From assembly GCF_000416985.1 (NCBI RefSeq), contig NZ_ATDL01000015.1, forward strand, positions 620,001 to 684,000: a stretch of DNA of 64,000 nucleotides. The letters run 5' to 3'. Under the pieces are notes generated by a model. The model ran no database searches, had not been told where the DNA came from, and worked only from the letters and a program-made list of their open reading frames with translations. The stretch comes from Sphingobacterium paucimobilis HER1398. GTDB taxonomy: Bacteria; Bacteroidota; Bacteroidia; Sphingobacteriales; Sphingobacteriaceae. The position numbers and the translations under genes are program-made. Below are positions 19,523-27,975 of the stretch, in pieces; positions within the stretch are counted from its first letter, which is position 1, and each line of letters starts with the position of its first letter.

Positions 19523-19805
19523 GAAAAAAACCTTCATCAATCCTACTTTTGACCAACACTTATATTTAGTCAGAATATCAAAATATAAAGGCACTTATCT
19601 ATACAATGGGAGCATGCAATTCCTTAACTTTTATACTATTTATAGTTATTCCCTATTTTATAGCTAAATAATTCAACAAAGCGATTTTGTTTTTATAAAT
19701 TTAGCACCAATTTAAAATAATGAGATATCCATATAACTGAAAACAACGAAGAATCAAAACATTTTGGATATTCCATATGACCATTAAAAGTCAAATTATT
19801 TACAT
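19523..19805. other. AT-rich divergent region before the tyrosine genes
   Basis: No gene is apparent. A near-consensus box TAAATTTA (19696-19703) could start the aminotransferase transcript, giving a leader of about 100 nt. Within that leader ATATCC and GGATAT repeats recur in inverted order (about 19726-19772). No riboswitch or terminator is recognisable. Confidence 0.35.
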
Positions 19806-20975
19806 ATGAACATTGAAGTTGCGAAAAGGCTACGACAGACCGAGGAGTATTACTTCTCTAAGAAGTTGAGAGAAATTGACGAGATGAACAAAGCCGGAGC
19901 ACAGGTAATTAATCTAGGTATAGGAAGCCCTGACCTACCTCCACATCCGGAAGTCATCCAAGTATTGACCGAGCAAGCTGCTCAGACCTACACACATGGC
20001 TATCAGAACTATAAAGGTTCACCTGTGTTACGTCAAGCAATGGCTGATTGGTATTCGCGCTATTATTCCGTTCATTTAAACCCGAACACAGAGATTCTGC
20101 CTTTAATAGGATCAAAAGAAGGTATTGTCCATATATGCATGACCTACCTGCAGGAAGGTGACGAAGTACTCATTCCGAATCCCGGTTATCCGGCCTACAC
20201 CTCTGCAGTAAAGATTTCAGGGGCTACAGTTGTGCCCTATAATCTTGTTCAAGAAAACCAATGGCTTGTTGACTTCGAAGAGTTGGAAAAAACAGACTTG
20301 AGCAAAGTTAAAATGATGTGGATCAACTATCCACATATGCCTACTGGTGCACGAGCCAACAAACAATTTTTTGAGGCTGCAATTGCATTTGGGAAAAAGC
20401 ACAACATACTCATCTGCCACGACAACCCTTATAGTTTCATATTGAATGAACATCCAGAGAGCATCATGTCCGTGAATGGAGCCAAAGAAGTCGCTATCGA
20501 ACTTAATTCCCTCAGTAAATCATCCAACATGGCCGGTTGGCGTATCGGCATGCTCATTGCAGACGAAAACCGCATCAATGAAATATTAAGGTTTAAGAGT
20601 AATATGGACTCGGGGATGTTTCTCCCTTTGCAGCTAGCAGCGGCAAAAGCCTTGAGCTTAGATAGCTCCTGGTACACCCAACTGAACGGGGAGTACACTA
20701 ATCGGCGTGAGAAAGTATTCCACATCATGGATTTGCTAGATTGCAAATATGACCGAGATCAGGTGGGACTTTTCGTATGGGCCCAGGTACCAGATCAATA
20801 TGCAGATGGCTATGCGCTGAGCGACAAAGTACTGTATAATGCACAAGTCTTCATCACCCCAGGTGGGATTTTTGGAAATGCAGGAAATAACTATATCCGC
20901 ATCAGCTTATGTGCCAAAATGGAAGTATTGGATGCTGCCCTGGAACGGATCGGATTAATGGAATCTAAATACTAA
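19806..20975 (+). CDS. Class I/II aminotransferase, aromatic amino acid pathway
   Basis: PLP-dependent aminotransferase of 389 residues. The cofactor lysine is Lys238 in NSLSKSSNMAGWRIGM, with Arg246 for the carboxylate. Other conserved parts are the N-terminal INLGIGSPDLPPHP and PNPGYPAY. The style resembles LL-diaminopimelate/aspartate aminotransferases. It is followed 10 bases later by prephenate dehydrogenase, so transamination of 4-hydroxyphenylpyruvate (or prephenate) toward tyrosine is the best guess from context. Confidence 0.85.
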   Translation: MNIEVAKRLRQTEEYYFSKKLREIDEMNKAGAQVINLGIGSPDLPPHPEVIQVLTEQAAQTYTHGYQNYKGSPVLRQAMADWYSRYYSVHLNPNTEILPLIGSKEGIVHICMTYLQEGDEVLIPNPGYPAYTSAVKISGATVVPYNLVQENQWLVDFEELEKTDLSKVKMMWINYPHMPTGARANKQFFEAAIAFGKKHNILICHDNPYSFILNEHPESIMSVNGAKEVAIELNSLSKSSNMAGWRIGMLIADENRINEILRFKSNMDSGMFLPLQLAAAKALSLDSSWYTQLNGEYTNRREKVFHIMDLLDCKYDRDQVGLFVWAQVPDQYADGYALSDKVLYNAQVFITPGGIFGNAGNNYIRISLCAKMEVLDAALERIGLMESKY

Positions 20976-20985
20976 GTACTATAAA

Positions 20986-21825
20986 ATGAATATAGCTATT
21001 GTCGGGATCGGATTGATTGGCGGATCTACAGCCATCCGATTGAAAGAGACCAAATCTTTCGACAAAATAATTGGTGTAGACAAAAATGAAGCCAACCAAA
21101 AGAAAGCCCTACAGCTCGGTCTAGTAGATGAGATCATGACTTTAGAAGATGCTGTACAGCATTCGAAAGTTATTCTCCTGACCACACCTGTCGATACCAT
21201 TATGCAGTTGGCTCCGATGATCCTCGATCAAGTCGACAAACAGGTCGTGATCGATATGGGCTCGACCAAAACAAACATTCTACAGGGTATCGCAGAACAC
21301 CCGAAGCGAGGGCGATATATTGCAGCTCACCCTATGGCCGGTACAGAATATTCCGGTCCGGAAGCGGCCATACCCGATTTATTCAAGGGTAAAAACATGG
21401 TTTATGTGGATGCCTTTCGAACAGATGAAGACGCTTTTGATATCGCAGATGCGATCACCGAACAGTTGGAAATGAAAAGCCTATTTATGAATGCAGAAGA
21501 ACATGATATGCATACGGCTTATGTATCCCATATTTCGCATTTGACCTCGTTTGCACTCGCGCTCACCGTATTGGAGAAGGAAAAATCACAAGGACGTATT
21601 TTTGAGCTCGCAGGTTCGGGATTTGAATCGACGGTACGCCTTGCCAAATCTTCTCCCGATATGTGGACACCCATCTTCAAACAAAATAGGAATAACGTCC
21701 TAGAGGTATTGGAAGAACATATCAAGCAGCTACAAAAATTGCACGATAAGCTAGAAGACCAAGACTATGAGGGGCTGTATAAACTGATTAAAAAATCCAA
21801 CAAAATAAAACGCATTATTAAATAA
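20986..21825 (+). CDS. tyrA: Prephenate dehydrogenase
   Basis: Oxidative decarboxylation of prephenate to 4-hydroxyphenylpyruvate. The NAD motif GIGLIGGS (7-14) opens the Rossmann domain, and HPMAGTEYSGPEAA and AYVSHISHL are conserved TyrA blocks with the catalytic histidine. The protein is monofunctional: no chorismate mutase or ACT domain is visible in its 279 residues. It is the second gene of the tyrosine pair and ends at a strong terminator. Confidence 0.93.
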   Translation: MNIAIVGIGLIGGSTAIRLKETKSFDKIIGVDKNEANQKKALQLGLVDEIMTLEDAVQHSKVILLTTPVDTIMQLAPMILDQVDKQVVIDMGSTKTNILQGIAEHPKRGRYIAAHPMAGTEYSGPEAAIPDLFKGKNMVYVDAFRTDEDAFDIADAITEQLEMKSLFMNAEEHDMHTAYVSHISHLTSFALALTVLEKEKSQGRIFELAGSGFESTVRLAKSSPDMWTPIFKQNRNNVLEVLEEHIKQLQKLHDKLEDQDYEGLYKLIKKSNKIKRIIK

Positions 21826-21850
21826 AAAAAGGAGCATTGCTCCTTTTTTT
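21824..21850. terminator. Bidirectional terminator after tyrA
   Basis: GGAGC (21831-21835) and GCTCC (21839-21843) with a 3-nt loop, flanked by seven A and seven T. It serves tyrA and the convergent membrane-protein gene. Confidence 0.92.
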
Positions 21851-21852
21851 AT

Positions 21853-22380
21853 TTAATACTTCCATTTAAAACGATCAAAAACCTTAGACCATAACCATAT
21901 CGGCCCAATTCCTAATAATGCTAAAAAGTGCTTAAGGCCTAAACTTCCTTCTTTTCTTGTCAGTAAGAATAGAACCAACAGTGACAGCAGCGCGATACTG
22001 GAACACACCAACACGACTGATGGTCCTCCATCACGTTCCACATACTCCAGCTGTACAATAAAGAAACTCATAATAGCTATACAGAATAAAGCTGCATAGG
22101 ACAGCGTGGGAGCCAGCTTCAGATAGCTATATACTACTATAGCAATAAATAGAGATCCCCAATTCAAGAAGGTATGCGCATTCATGCGGACCAAAAAGTC
22201 AAACTGGGGAAACGGAACCATCCAAATCAACCCCATAATACCAAAAAAAGCAAGGGACAAAAAGATAGCATATAAACCTTTATTTCCTTTAGCAAATACA
22301 CTATCCATCTCTTTAAAATAGCGATCTACCGGACGTTGAGGTGTTTCTTTTTGTCCCCTGTTCAAATTTCTTTTGCTCAT
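21853..22380 (-). CDS. Small membrane protein, possibly a divergent Mpo1/DUF962 relative
   Basis: 175 residues with four to five hydrophobic helices (about 36-56, 71-90, 93-110, 121-141, 150-163). The N-terminal RPVDRYFKEMDSV and C-terminal GIGPIWLWSKVF recall the layout of Mpo1-like/DUF962 proteins, which oxidise 2-hydroxy fatty acids. However, the usual SHQNPTNK-like histidine segment is replaced by VFAKGNKG. It is a lone gene, convergent with tyrA. Function unknown; the family link is weak. Confidence 0.6.
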   Translation of the reverse strand: MSKRNLNRGQKETPQRPVDRYFKEMDSVFAKGNKGLYAIFLSLAFFGIMGLIWMVPFPQFDFLVRMNAHTFLNWGSLFIAIVVYSYLKLAPTLSYAALFCIAIMSFFIVQLEYVERDGGPSVVLVCSSIALLSLLVLFLLTRKEGSLGLKHFLALLGIGPIWLWSKVFDRFKWKY

Positions 22381-22429
22381 TCAGCAAAAATAAGCAATTA
22401 TCTAGATTCTAATCATTCTTCCTCATATT

Positions 22430-25400
22430 TTAGTTCTTCTCACTTTTTGCGTACACCCAATAGAACACAACAGGAATCACCGTAAAGGAAAGAAGCAGAC
22501 AGATCAACAGTCCTCCTACGATCATAATAGCCAATGGCTTTTGGATCTCCGAGCCCATCCCTGTAGACATCGCAGCCGGGAGCAATCCCATAGATCCCAT
22601 AAGAGCAATCATTACTACAGGACGAATCCTACTTTTAACTCCGTTATCGATAGCCTCTTTCAATTTCATCTTATGCCGCATATTGTCCCGTATCACGCCG
22701 ATCAGCACGATACCATCGATCGTGGCAACACCGAACAGGATGATGAAACCTATACCTGCCGATATACCAAAGATTGTCCCTGTAGCCCAAAGTGATATAA
22801 ATCCACCTATAAAGGCAAAAGCAAGGGTCAAAGAAGAAATAGCGGTATCCTTAAAATTACCGAAGTTAGAATATAAAAGCAATAATATAAGCACCAGCGA
22901 TACCGGAACAACCATCGCCAACTGTTTCGCTGCACGCTCCTTACTTTCAAACTCTCCTGCCCACTCCATATGGTGTCCTTTTGGCAACTTCACCTCTTTA
23001 TCCACCACCTTTCTAGCCTCCTCAATAGTACTTCCCAAATCCCGTCCGTCAATACTAAAGCCGACACCGATGTAACGGCTATTACCTTCGCGATAGATAA
23101 ATGCAGGGCCTGTCTGATAACCGATAGTAGCAATTTCTTGCAAAGGAATATTCTGTCCATTACTGGTAGGTATCAAAATGTTTCCAATTTTCTCCTTCGA
23201 ATCCCGGTAACTCTCTTCGAAACGCACCATCACATCGAATTGCCGATCGTCTTCATAAAACTTAGTAGCGGCCTGCCCCCCAATTGTCATAGCGATAACC
23301 GCCTGGACATCTGCCGTAAAAATGCCATATCGAGCCATTTTAGCATCATGCAATTGAATACGTAACTCTGGCAATCCTATATTTTTATAAACGTTGATAT
23401 CCGTGATCCCTTCTACCTTAGCAATAGAAGTGGCGACCTGATCTGCATAATTTTCCAAATCATAGAGATCCGTCCCAAATATCTTAATCACGAGCGAGCT
23501 CTTTACTCCCGCCACATATTCTTCTACGTTATCTTGTATAGGTTGACTAAATCCAAAACTGACACCTGGATAATGTGCCAACTTATCCCGAAGTTCTTGA
23601 ATAATATCTTCTTTAGATACACCTCGTGTCCAATCTTTAACATCTTTGAGTTGCACATTGAATTCTATGTTGAAGAAACCGGTAGGATCCGTACCGTCAT
23701 TGGGCCGTCCAGTCTGCGTCAATATAAAATCGATTTCTTCAGAACCTTCCATCATCAGCTCTTTCATTTCTTTGGTAAGCTTTGTAGACTCTTTTAGATT
23801 GACACTATTCGGCAGAGTAGCCCTAATGTAGATCGCTCCTTCATTCAGTTTGGGCAAGAATTCCGATCCATAATGAGAAAACTGAAAAGCACACAGCCCC
23901 AATATGGCTACAAAGACAGCAATCGTTGTTTTCTTATAGCGAAATGCAGTTGTATATAGACCATAGATATTACGTTGGAAAAACCGGGTTATAAAGTTCT
24001 CTTTCTCTTCCACGCCTTTTGTAAAAAGCAATTTACACATGGCAGGCACATACGTCAAACTGAGTATCAGTGATCCCAAAAGTGCATACCCTAAAGTAAA
24101 AGCAAGAGGTGAAAACATCTTTCCTTCCACTTTCTGAAAAGAGAATATAGGTAATAATGCTACAATCAAAATACTCAGTGCAAAGAAGATATAGGTAGCT
24201 ACACTTCCTGTACTCTTTTTGATGACGCCCAACTTACTCATCTTTGCAAAACGCTCTGGTCCCACTCGATGCGATAGAGTCGCCAAAGAGACAAACACCG
24301 TCTCTACGATCACCAGCGTTCCTTCCAGTAGCAAGCCAAAATCCAAAGATCCCATGGAAATCAAATTGGCGGGCAGCCCTTGTATCTTCAATGCTATAAT
24401 GGCAAACAAAAACGACAATGGTATAACCGAGGCTACGATAAAAGTAGACTTCCAATTGTACAAGAACAGAAATACAATCAGTGACACCAGCAAAATCCCC
24501 TCGATTAAGTTTCCTGACACCGTACGTACCGTATTATCGACCAATGTGGTCCGGTCGATCACGGTTTCCATCACGACTCCGTTGGGCAACACTCTCTCAT
24601 TGAGTTCCTCGATCTTGTCTTTCAAATTGGCAATAACTTCGGAAGGGTTTTCTCCACGTAGCATCACTACAATTCCCTGTACCACATCCTCCGCTTCATT
24701 AAAGCTCACCTGTCCCAAACGCGGTTTACTGGATACTGATACATCGGCTACATTCTTGATCAAGACAGGTACCGTACCGTTCAACTTGACCGTAATATTC
24801 CCGATATCTTCAATCTTATCCAGAAGCCCTACTCCCCTCACCACATAAGCCTGATCGCCCTGCTCAATAACATCTCCCCCTACGTTGATATTCGACTTAG
24901 ACACCGCATCATATACGTCCAACGGAGTCAGATCAAAATTCTTTAACTCGGTAGGGTTAATTTTGATCTCATAGATCTTTTCCTCTCCACCAAAACTAAC
25001 CACATCTGCGACGCCGGCAACACCCAACAATTCTCTTTCAATAACCCAATCTTGTATGGCGGTAATGTCACGAATCGGCTTATCCGAACGAATGATATAC
25101 CTAAAAATTTCACCAGTAGCACCAGATGGTGGTTCTATTTCGGCTTCCGCCCCATCGGGCAGTTCCACGCCACTGAGTTTATTCGACACATATTGCTGTG
25201 CATAAAAATCATCTACTCCATCCTCAAACTGTACGGTCACCACCGAAAGCCCAAAAAGTGATATAGACCGCACACTTGATTTGTGAGGGATACTGTTTAC
25301 CTCTTTGGATATGGGCAGAGTGACCAGTTTTTCCATTTCCTCGGCGCTCCGGCCTGGCCACTGTGTTATGATACGTGCACGCGTATTAGTCACATCTGGG

Positions 25401-25525
25401 AACGCTTCAATAGCCGTATGCCGAAGCGCATAAACGCCTGCAAACAATAAAGCCAATGTCGCAAATAATACAAATGTTGTATTATGCAATGAAAATGTAA
25501 CCAAGCGTTGTACTAATCTCTTCAT
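22430..25525 (-). CDS. CzcA/CusA-type RND efflux permease (HME family)
   Basis: A 1031-residue inner-membrane proton/metal antiporter that, with its adaptor and TolC-type channel, expels heavy metal ions across the envelope. RND features are the N-terminal helix, then IEAFPDVTNTRARIITQWPGRS, and two groups of membrane helices. In TM4 the proton-relay motif reads LDFGLLLEGTLVIVE: Asp395 and Glu408 are kept, while the usual second Asp is Glu401. It is the third gene of a three-gene export operon, 7 bases after the adaptor. Metal (Co/Zn/Cd or Cu/Ag) cannot be decided from sequence alone. Confidence 0.92.
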   Translation of the reverse strand: MKRLVQRLVTFSLHNTTFVLFATLALLFAGVYALRHTAIEAFPDVTNTRARIITQWPGRSAEEMEKLVTLPISKEVNSIPHKSSVRSISLFGLSVVTVQFEDGVDDFYAQQYVSNKLSGVELPDGAEAEIEPPSGATGEIFRYIIRSDKPIRDITAIQDWVIERELLGVAGVADVVSFGGEEKIYEIKINPTELKNFDLTPLDVYDAVSKSNINVGGDVIEQGDQAYVVRGVGLLDKIEDIGNITVKLNGTVPVLIKNVADVSVSSKPRLGQVSFNEAEDVVQGIVVMLRGENPSEVIANLKDKIEELNERVLPNGVVMETVIDRTTLVDNTVRTVSGNLIEGILLVSLIVFLFLYNWKSTFIVASVIPLSFLFAIIALKIQGLPANLISMGSLDFGLLLEGTLVIVETVFVSLATLSHRVGPERFAKMSKLGVIKKSTGSVATYIFFALSILIVALLPIFSFQKVEGKMFSPLAFTLGYALLGSLILSLTYVPAMCKLLFTKGVEEKENFITRFFQRNIYGLYTTAFRYKKTTIAVFVAILGLCAFQFSHYGSEFLPKLNEGAIYIRATLPNSVNLKESTKLTKEMKELMMEGSEEIDFILTQTGRPNDGTDPTGFFNIEFNVQLKDVKDWTRGVSKEDIIQELRDKLAHYPGVSFGFSQPIQDNVEEYVAGVKSSLVIKIFGTDLYDLENYADQVATSIAKVEGITDINVYKNIGLPELRIQLHDAKMARYGIFTADVQAVIAMTIGGQAATKFYEDDRQFDVMVRFEESYRDSKEKIGNILIPTSNGQNIPLQEIATIGYQTGPAFIYREGNSRYIGVGFSIDGRDLGSTIEEARKVVDKEVKLPKGHHMEWAGEFESKERAAKQLAMVVPVSLVLILLLLYSNFGNFKDTAISSLTLAFAFIGGFISLWATGTIFGISAGIGFIILFGVATIDGIVLIGVIRDNMRHKMKLKEAIDNGVKSRIRPVVMIALMGSMGLLPAAMSTGMGSEIQKPLAIMIVGGLLICLLLSFTVIPVVFYWVYAKSEKN

Positions 25526-25532
25526 ATTTCCC

Positions 25533-26633
25533 CTATTTGCTTAACTCTTCATAAATTAACAACGCGTTGGAAGCAACTACCTGCTCTCCCGGTTCTAGTT
25601 TCTCCGCTATAAATGTATACTCCTCATTGCTTCCCACCTGCGTAATAGGCAAAGTCCTTAAATGACAATCATCCTTGTACACAACAATATATTCATGATT
25701 GTTATGAAACACTACCGCATTATTGGGTATAGCAAGGGCATTGCCTTGACTGTTCTTTTTATCAATAATAATATCCGCGCTCAGTCCTGGCATAAGTTTC
25801 AATGTCGGGTTTGCTAAAACTACACGAGCCTTCAACACATGTTCATTATCATCAAATACATTATAGATCTTATCAATCTTACCTGTATACGCTTGATCCG
25901 GATAAGCGACAGTACGTACCTTGACTTGATCTCCTACCTGCACATAACGTAGATTGGTAGCGTAGATATTCACCATTACCCAGACCTCTTTCAAGTTCGA
26001 TATAGAGAACAAAGGGTCACTATCCGACACAATATTCTGTCCAGCACTTATGGATTTTTGAATGATATAGCCATCCTTCGGCGCCAATACCTGAAAGGCA
26101 TTCGAACCGACCGATCGATATAATGCCAATGACTCGACAATACGGTCCAATTCGATCTTTGCATGCTCCAGTTCATGTTCCATCTGCATAAGTTCGGGTG
26201 CGGAAAACAAACCATCTTCCAACATTTCTTTTTTTGTCTTGATCTGATTTTTCAACAGTTGGATCTCGTTTTCTTTGTTTCTCTTCTCCTGATAAAGACC
26301 TTGTATTTCTGCCGAACGGATCGTAGCGAGCACCTGACCTTTACGGACATAGTCTCCGAGTTCAAATCGTACCTGCTCAACACTTCCTTCCAACAGGCTT
26401 CGAAAAGCGACAAGATCATTCTCATTATATTCAATCTTACCAGAAAGGGTCAATTGCTCTGTTATAGGACGCTCTTCTACAGCGACAATACTCGTTTTCT
26501 TCTTCAACATATCATTCAGGCAGAATGTATCTTGTACGACCTCAGTCTCTTGCTTAGGTGCTCCTGTGTGTCTGCACCCTGCAAGCAGTAGAACGACAAC
26601 TACCTGTGCTAATATTAAGTAACTATGCTTCAT
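25533..26633 (-). CDS. RND efflux periplasmic adaptor (CzcB-like lipoprotein)
   Basis: Membrane-fusion protein linking permease and outer-membrane channel. A lipobox LLAGC puts the acylated cysteine at 20. A biotinyl-lipoyl-like half (VEQVRFELGDYVRKGQVLATI) precedes a coiled-coil hairpin (about 115-175), then the second lipoyl part and beta-barrel domains. No His-rich metal tail is present. It lies between the channel and permease genes (11- and 7-base gaps), so it is co-transcribed with both. Confidence 0.9.
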   Translation of the reverse strand: MKHSYLILAQVVVVLLLAGCRHTGAPKQETEVVQDTFCLNDMLKKKTSIVAVEERPITEQLTLSGKIEYNENDLVAFRSLLEGSVEQVRFELGDYVRKGQVLATIRSAEIQGLYQEKRNKENEIQLLKNQIKTKKEMLEDGLFSAPELMQMEHELEHAKIELDRIVESLALYRSVGSNAFQVLAPKDGYIIQKSISAGQNIVSDSDPLFSISNLKEVWVMVNIYATNLRYVQVGDQVKVRTVAYPDQAYTGKIDKIYNVFDDNEHVLKARVVLANPTLKLMPGLSADIIIDKKNSQGNALAIPNNAVVFHNNHEYIVVYKDDCHLRTLPITQVGSNEEYTFIAEKLEPGEQVVASNALLIYEELSK

Positions 26634-26644
26634 CTGTAAATATT

Positions 26645-27901
26645 CTAAAAATCTATTCCAACAATATATTGTAACTCTTCGTAGGTATTCTTATAATCTT
26701 CCAGAAGCTCTGCTTGAGATTGTTGAGCCTCCTTATATGCTTGTGTAAAATCAATAAACTCCAACAGGGTAATCTGACGATTTTGTAAATGTTTATTATA
26801 ACTGATCCACATTTTTTCCTGCTCCATAATCCGTTCTTTATCCCAGCGTTGCAACATACGCTCATAACTATGCAGCTGCTTCTGCAAACGTACAAGTGTG
26901 GATTCAACTTCGGCACGGGCAGATAGCCCCATAGCCTTTTCTTGCTCGATCTCGAACTGCGCAGCTTTGATATTACCTTTATTTCTATTGAATATAGGGA
27001 GATCTATCTGAGCTCCTAAACCGACAAAATCGCGCATTATATTTCCCCCGCGGTCATAGCCCAGTTGGACGGTAACGTCCGGTTTACGCATGGCACGCTC
27101 GAGTACAAGTTTTTTCTCCGCGGATTGTGAGGCATTATTTTGACGCTTCAAGCCTATATTCTGTTCTAATGCTATTGTCAGTATATCCTTGGGGAGACTC
27201 GAGGTATAGTCAACCCCACCACGTGTAAATTTCAAATCCTTAGAGTCAATATCGGACACCTGCGTGAGCGTACGCAGTACGCTAATAGCTTCTAGCTTAT
27301 CTGCTTCCAGCGCCATTATCTCCCGCTGCAAGGCCACCAATTCTGATTGCACACGGTAGAAATCCGCTTGGGAAACATTCTGCTTTTGTACTTGAGAAGC
27401 ATATTGTTTTTGTAATTCTTCGTACAGAGTCACTACCGTCTGCAACTGCCTTTCTTCAGCAGTCAAGCGTTCGACCTTATAGAAACCTTGCCTCAGCTCC
27501 TTTTTGAGCTGCCGTAACAGTTCTTCGTACTCCAGCAGCGCATCATTCTTTTCCAGATTTTTTAGCGCTATCCGCTTTTTTCGCTTTCCAGCTGTTTCGA
27601 TCAGTTGCTCGAGTTCGATCGAAATCTGTTGCGCTTTACCGTAATTGCCGAAAATAAGAGGTTGTTCTTCATACCCCGTATTTTTCCACAGGTTGATTTC
27701 ACTGATTTCCAGCGTAGGGTTATTCCACACTTTCTCTTGAAGCATTTCAGCATCCACTCGCTCAATATTATACCGCTGGGCCAAAAGCAAATAATTATTC
27801 TTTAAGAATAATGCTTCTAAGTCAGCCAGCGAATAAGACTGCGCATGAATTGTCCCTTTAAAGAGGATTAAGAAAATTAATAAAAAGACCTTTTTCACCA
27901 T
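26645..27901 (-). CDS. TolC-family outer-membrane channel (CzcC-like)
   Basis: Signal peptide (MVKKVFLLIFLILFKGTIHAQS) followed by the two repeats of long helices and short strands typical of outer-membrane efflux proteins. GAQIDLPIFNRNKGNIKAAQ is the usual second-repeat strand signature. 418 residues fit the family. It is first in the metal efflux operon, directly behind a -7 box and a direct repeat that may bind the neighbouring response regulator. Confidence 0.9.
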   Translation of the reverse strand: MVKKVFLLIFLILFKGTIHAQSYSLADLEALFLKNNYLLLAQRYNIERVDAEMLQEKVWNNPTLEISEINLWKNTGYEEQPLIFGNYGKAQQISIELEQLIETAGKRKKRIALKNLEKNDALLEYEELLRQLKKELRQGFYKVERLTAEERQLQTVVTLYEELQKQYASQVQKQNVSQADFYRVQSELVALQREIMALEADKLEAISVLRTLTQVSDIDSKDLKFTRGGVDYTSSLPKDILTIALEQNIGLKRQNNASQSAEKKLVLERAMRKPDVTVQLGYDRGGNIMRDFVGLGAQIDLPIFNRNKGNIKAAQFEIEQEKAMGLSARAEVESTLVRLQKQLHSYERMLQRWDKERIMEQEKMWISYNKHLQNRQITLLEFIDFTQAYKEAQQSQAELLEDYKNTYEELQYIVGIDF

Positions 27902-27917
27902 ATTATATTTTATACAG

Positions 27918-27925
27918 CAAAACTA
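27918..27925 (-). promoter_or_regulatory. Metal efflux operon promoter, -7 box TAGTTTTG
   Basis: Exact TAnnTTTG match on the minus strand, inside a small palindrome GCAACTAGTTTTGC. Expected start near 27914 and a 13-nt leader to the channel gene. No -33 TTG is seen at the usual distance, as expected for an activator-dependent promoter. Confidence 0.6.
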
Positions 27926-27954
27926 GTTGCTGCACATTAAGGTGAAGTCCTATT

Positions 27955-27975
27955 TAGATTAGAAGTAGATTAGAA
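27955..27975 (-). promoter_or_regulatory. Direct repeat, probable response-regulator site
   Basis: Read on the minus strand, TTCTAATCTA occurs twice (27975-27966 and 27964-27955), an 11-bp period. The centre is about 50 bases upstream of the predicted start. This is the geometry that OmpR/PhoB-type regulators use. It overlaps the stop codon of the histidine kinase gene. Confidence 0.55.

Noticed and set aside
19497..19559. GTG start 21 codons upstream for the ABC exporter
   Set aside because: The -7 box at 19515-19522 predicts transcription starting inside it, and the ATG at 19496 gives the normal N-terminus.
21836..21850. Small RNA after tyrA
   Set aside because: The hairpin with A7/T7 is fully explained as a bidirectional terminator; no promoter precedes it.
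24219..24848. 209-codon plus-strand frame opposite the metal RND permease
   Set aside because: Long only because of the GC/codon structure of the permease on the other strand; no family resemblance, promoter or start context.
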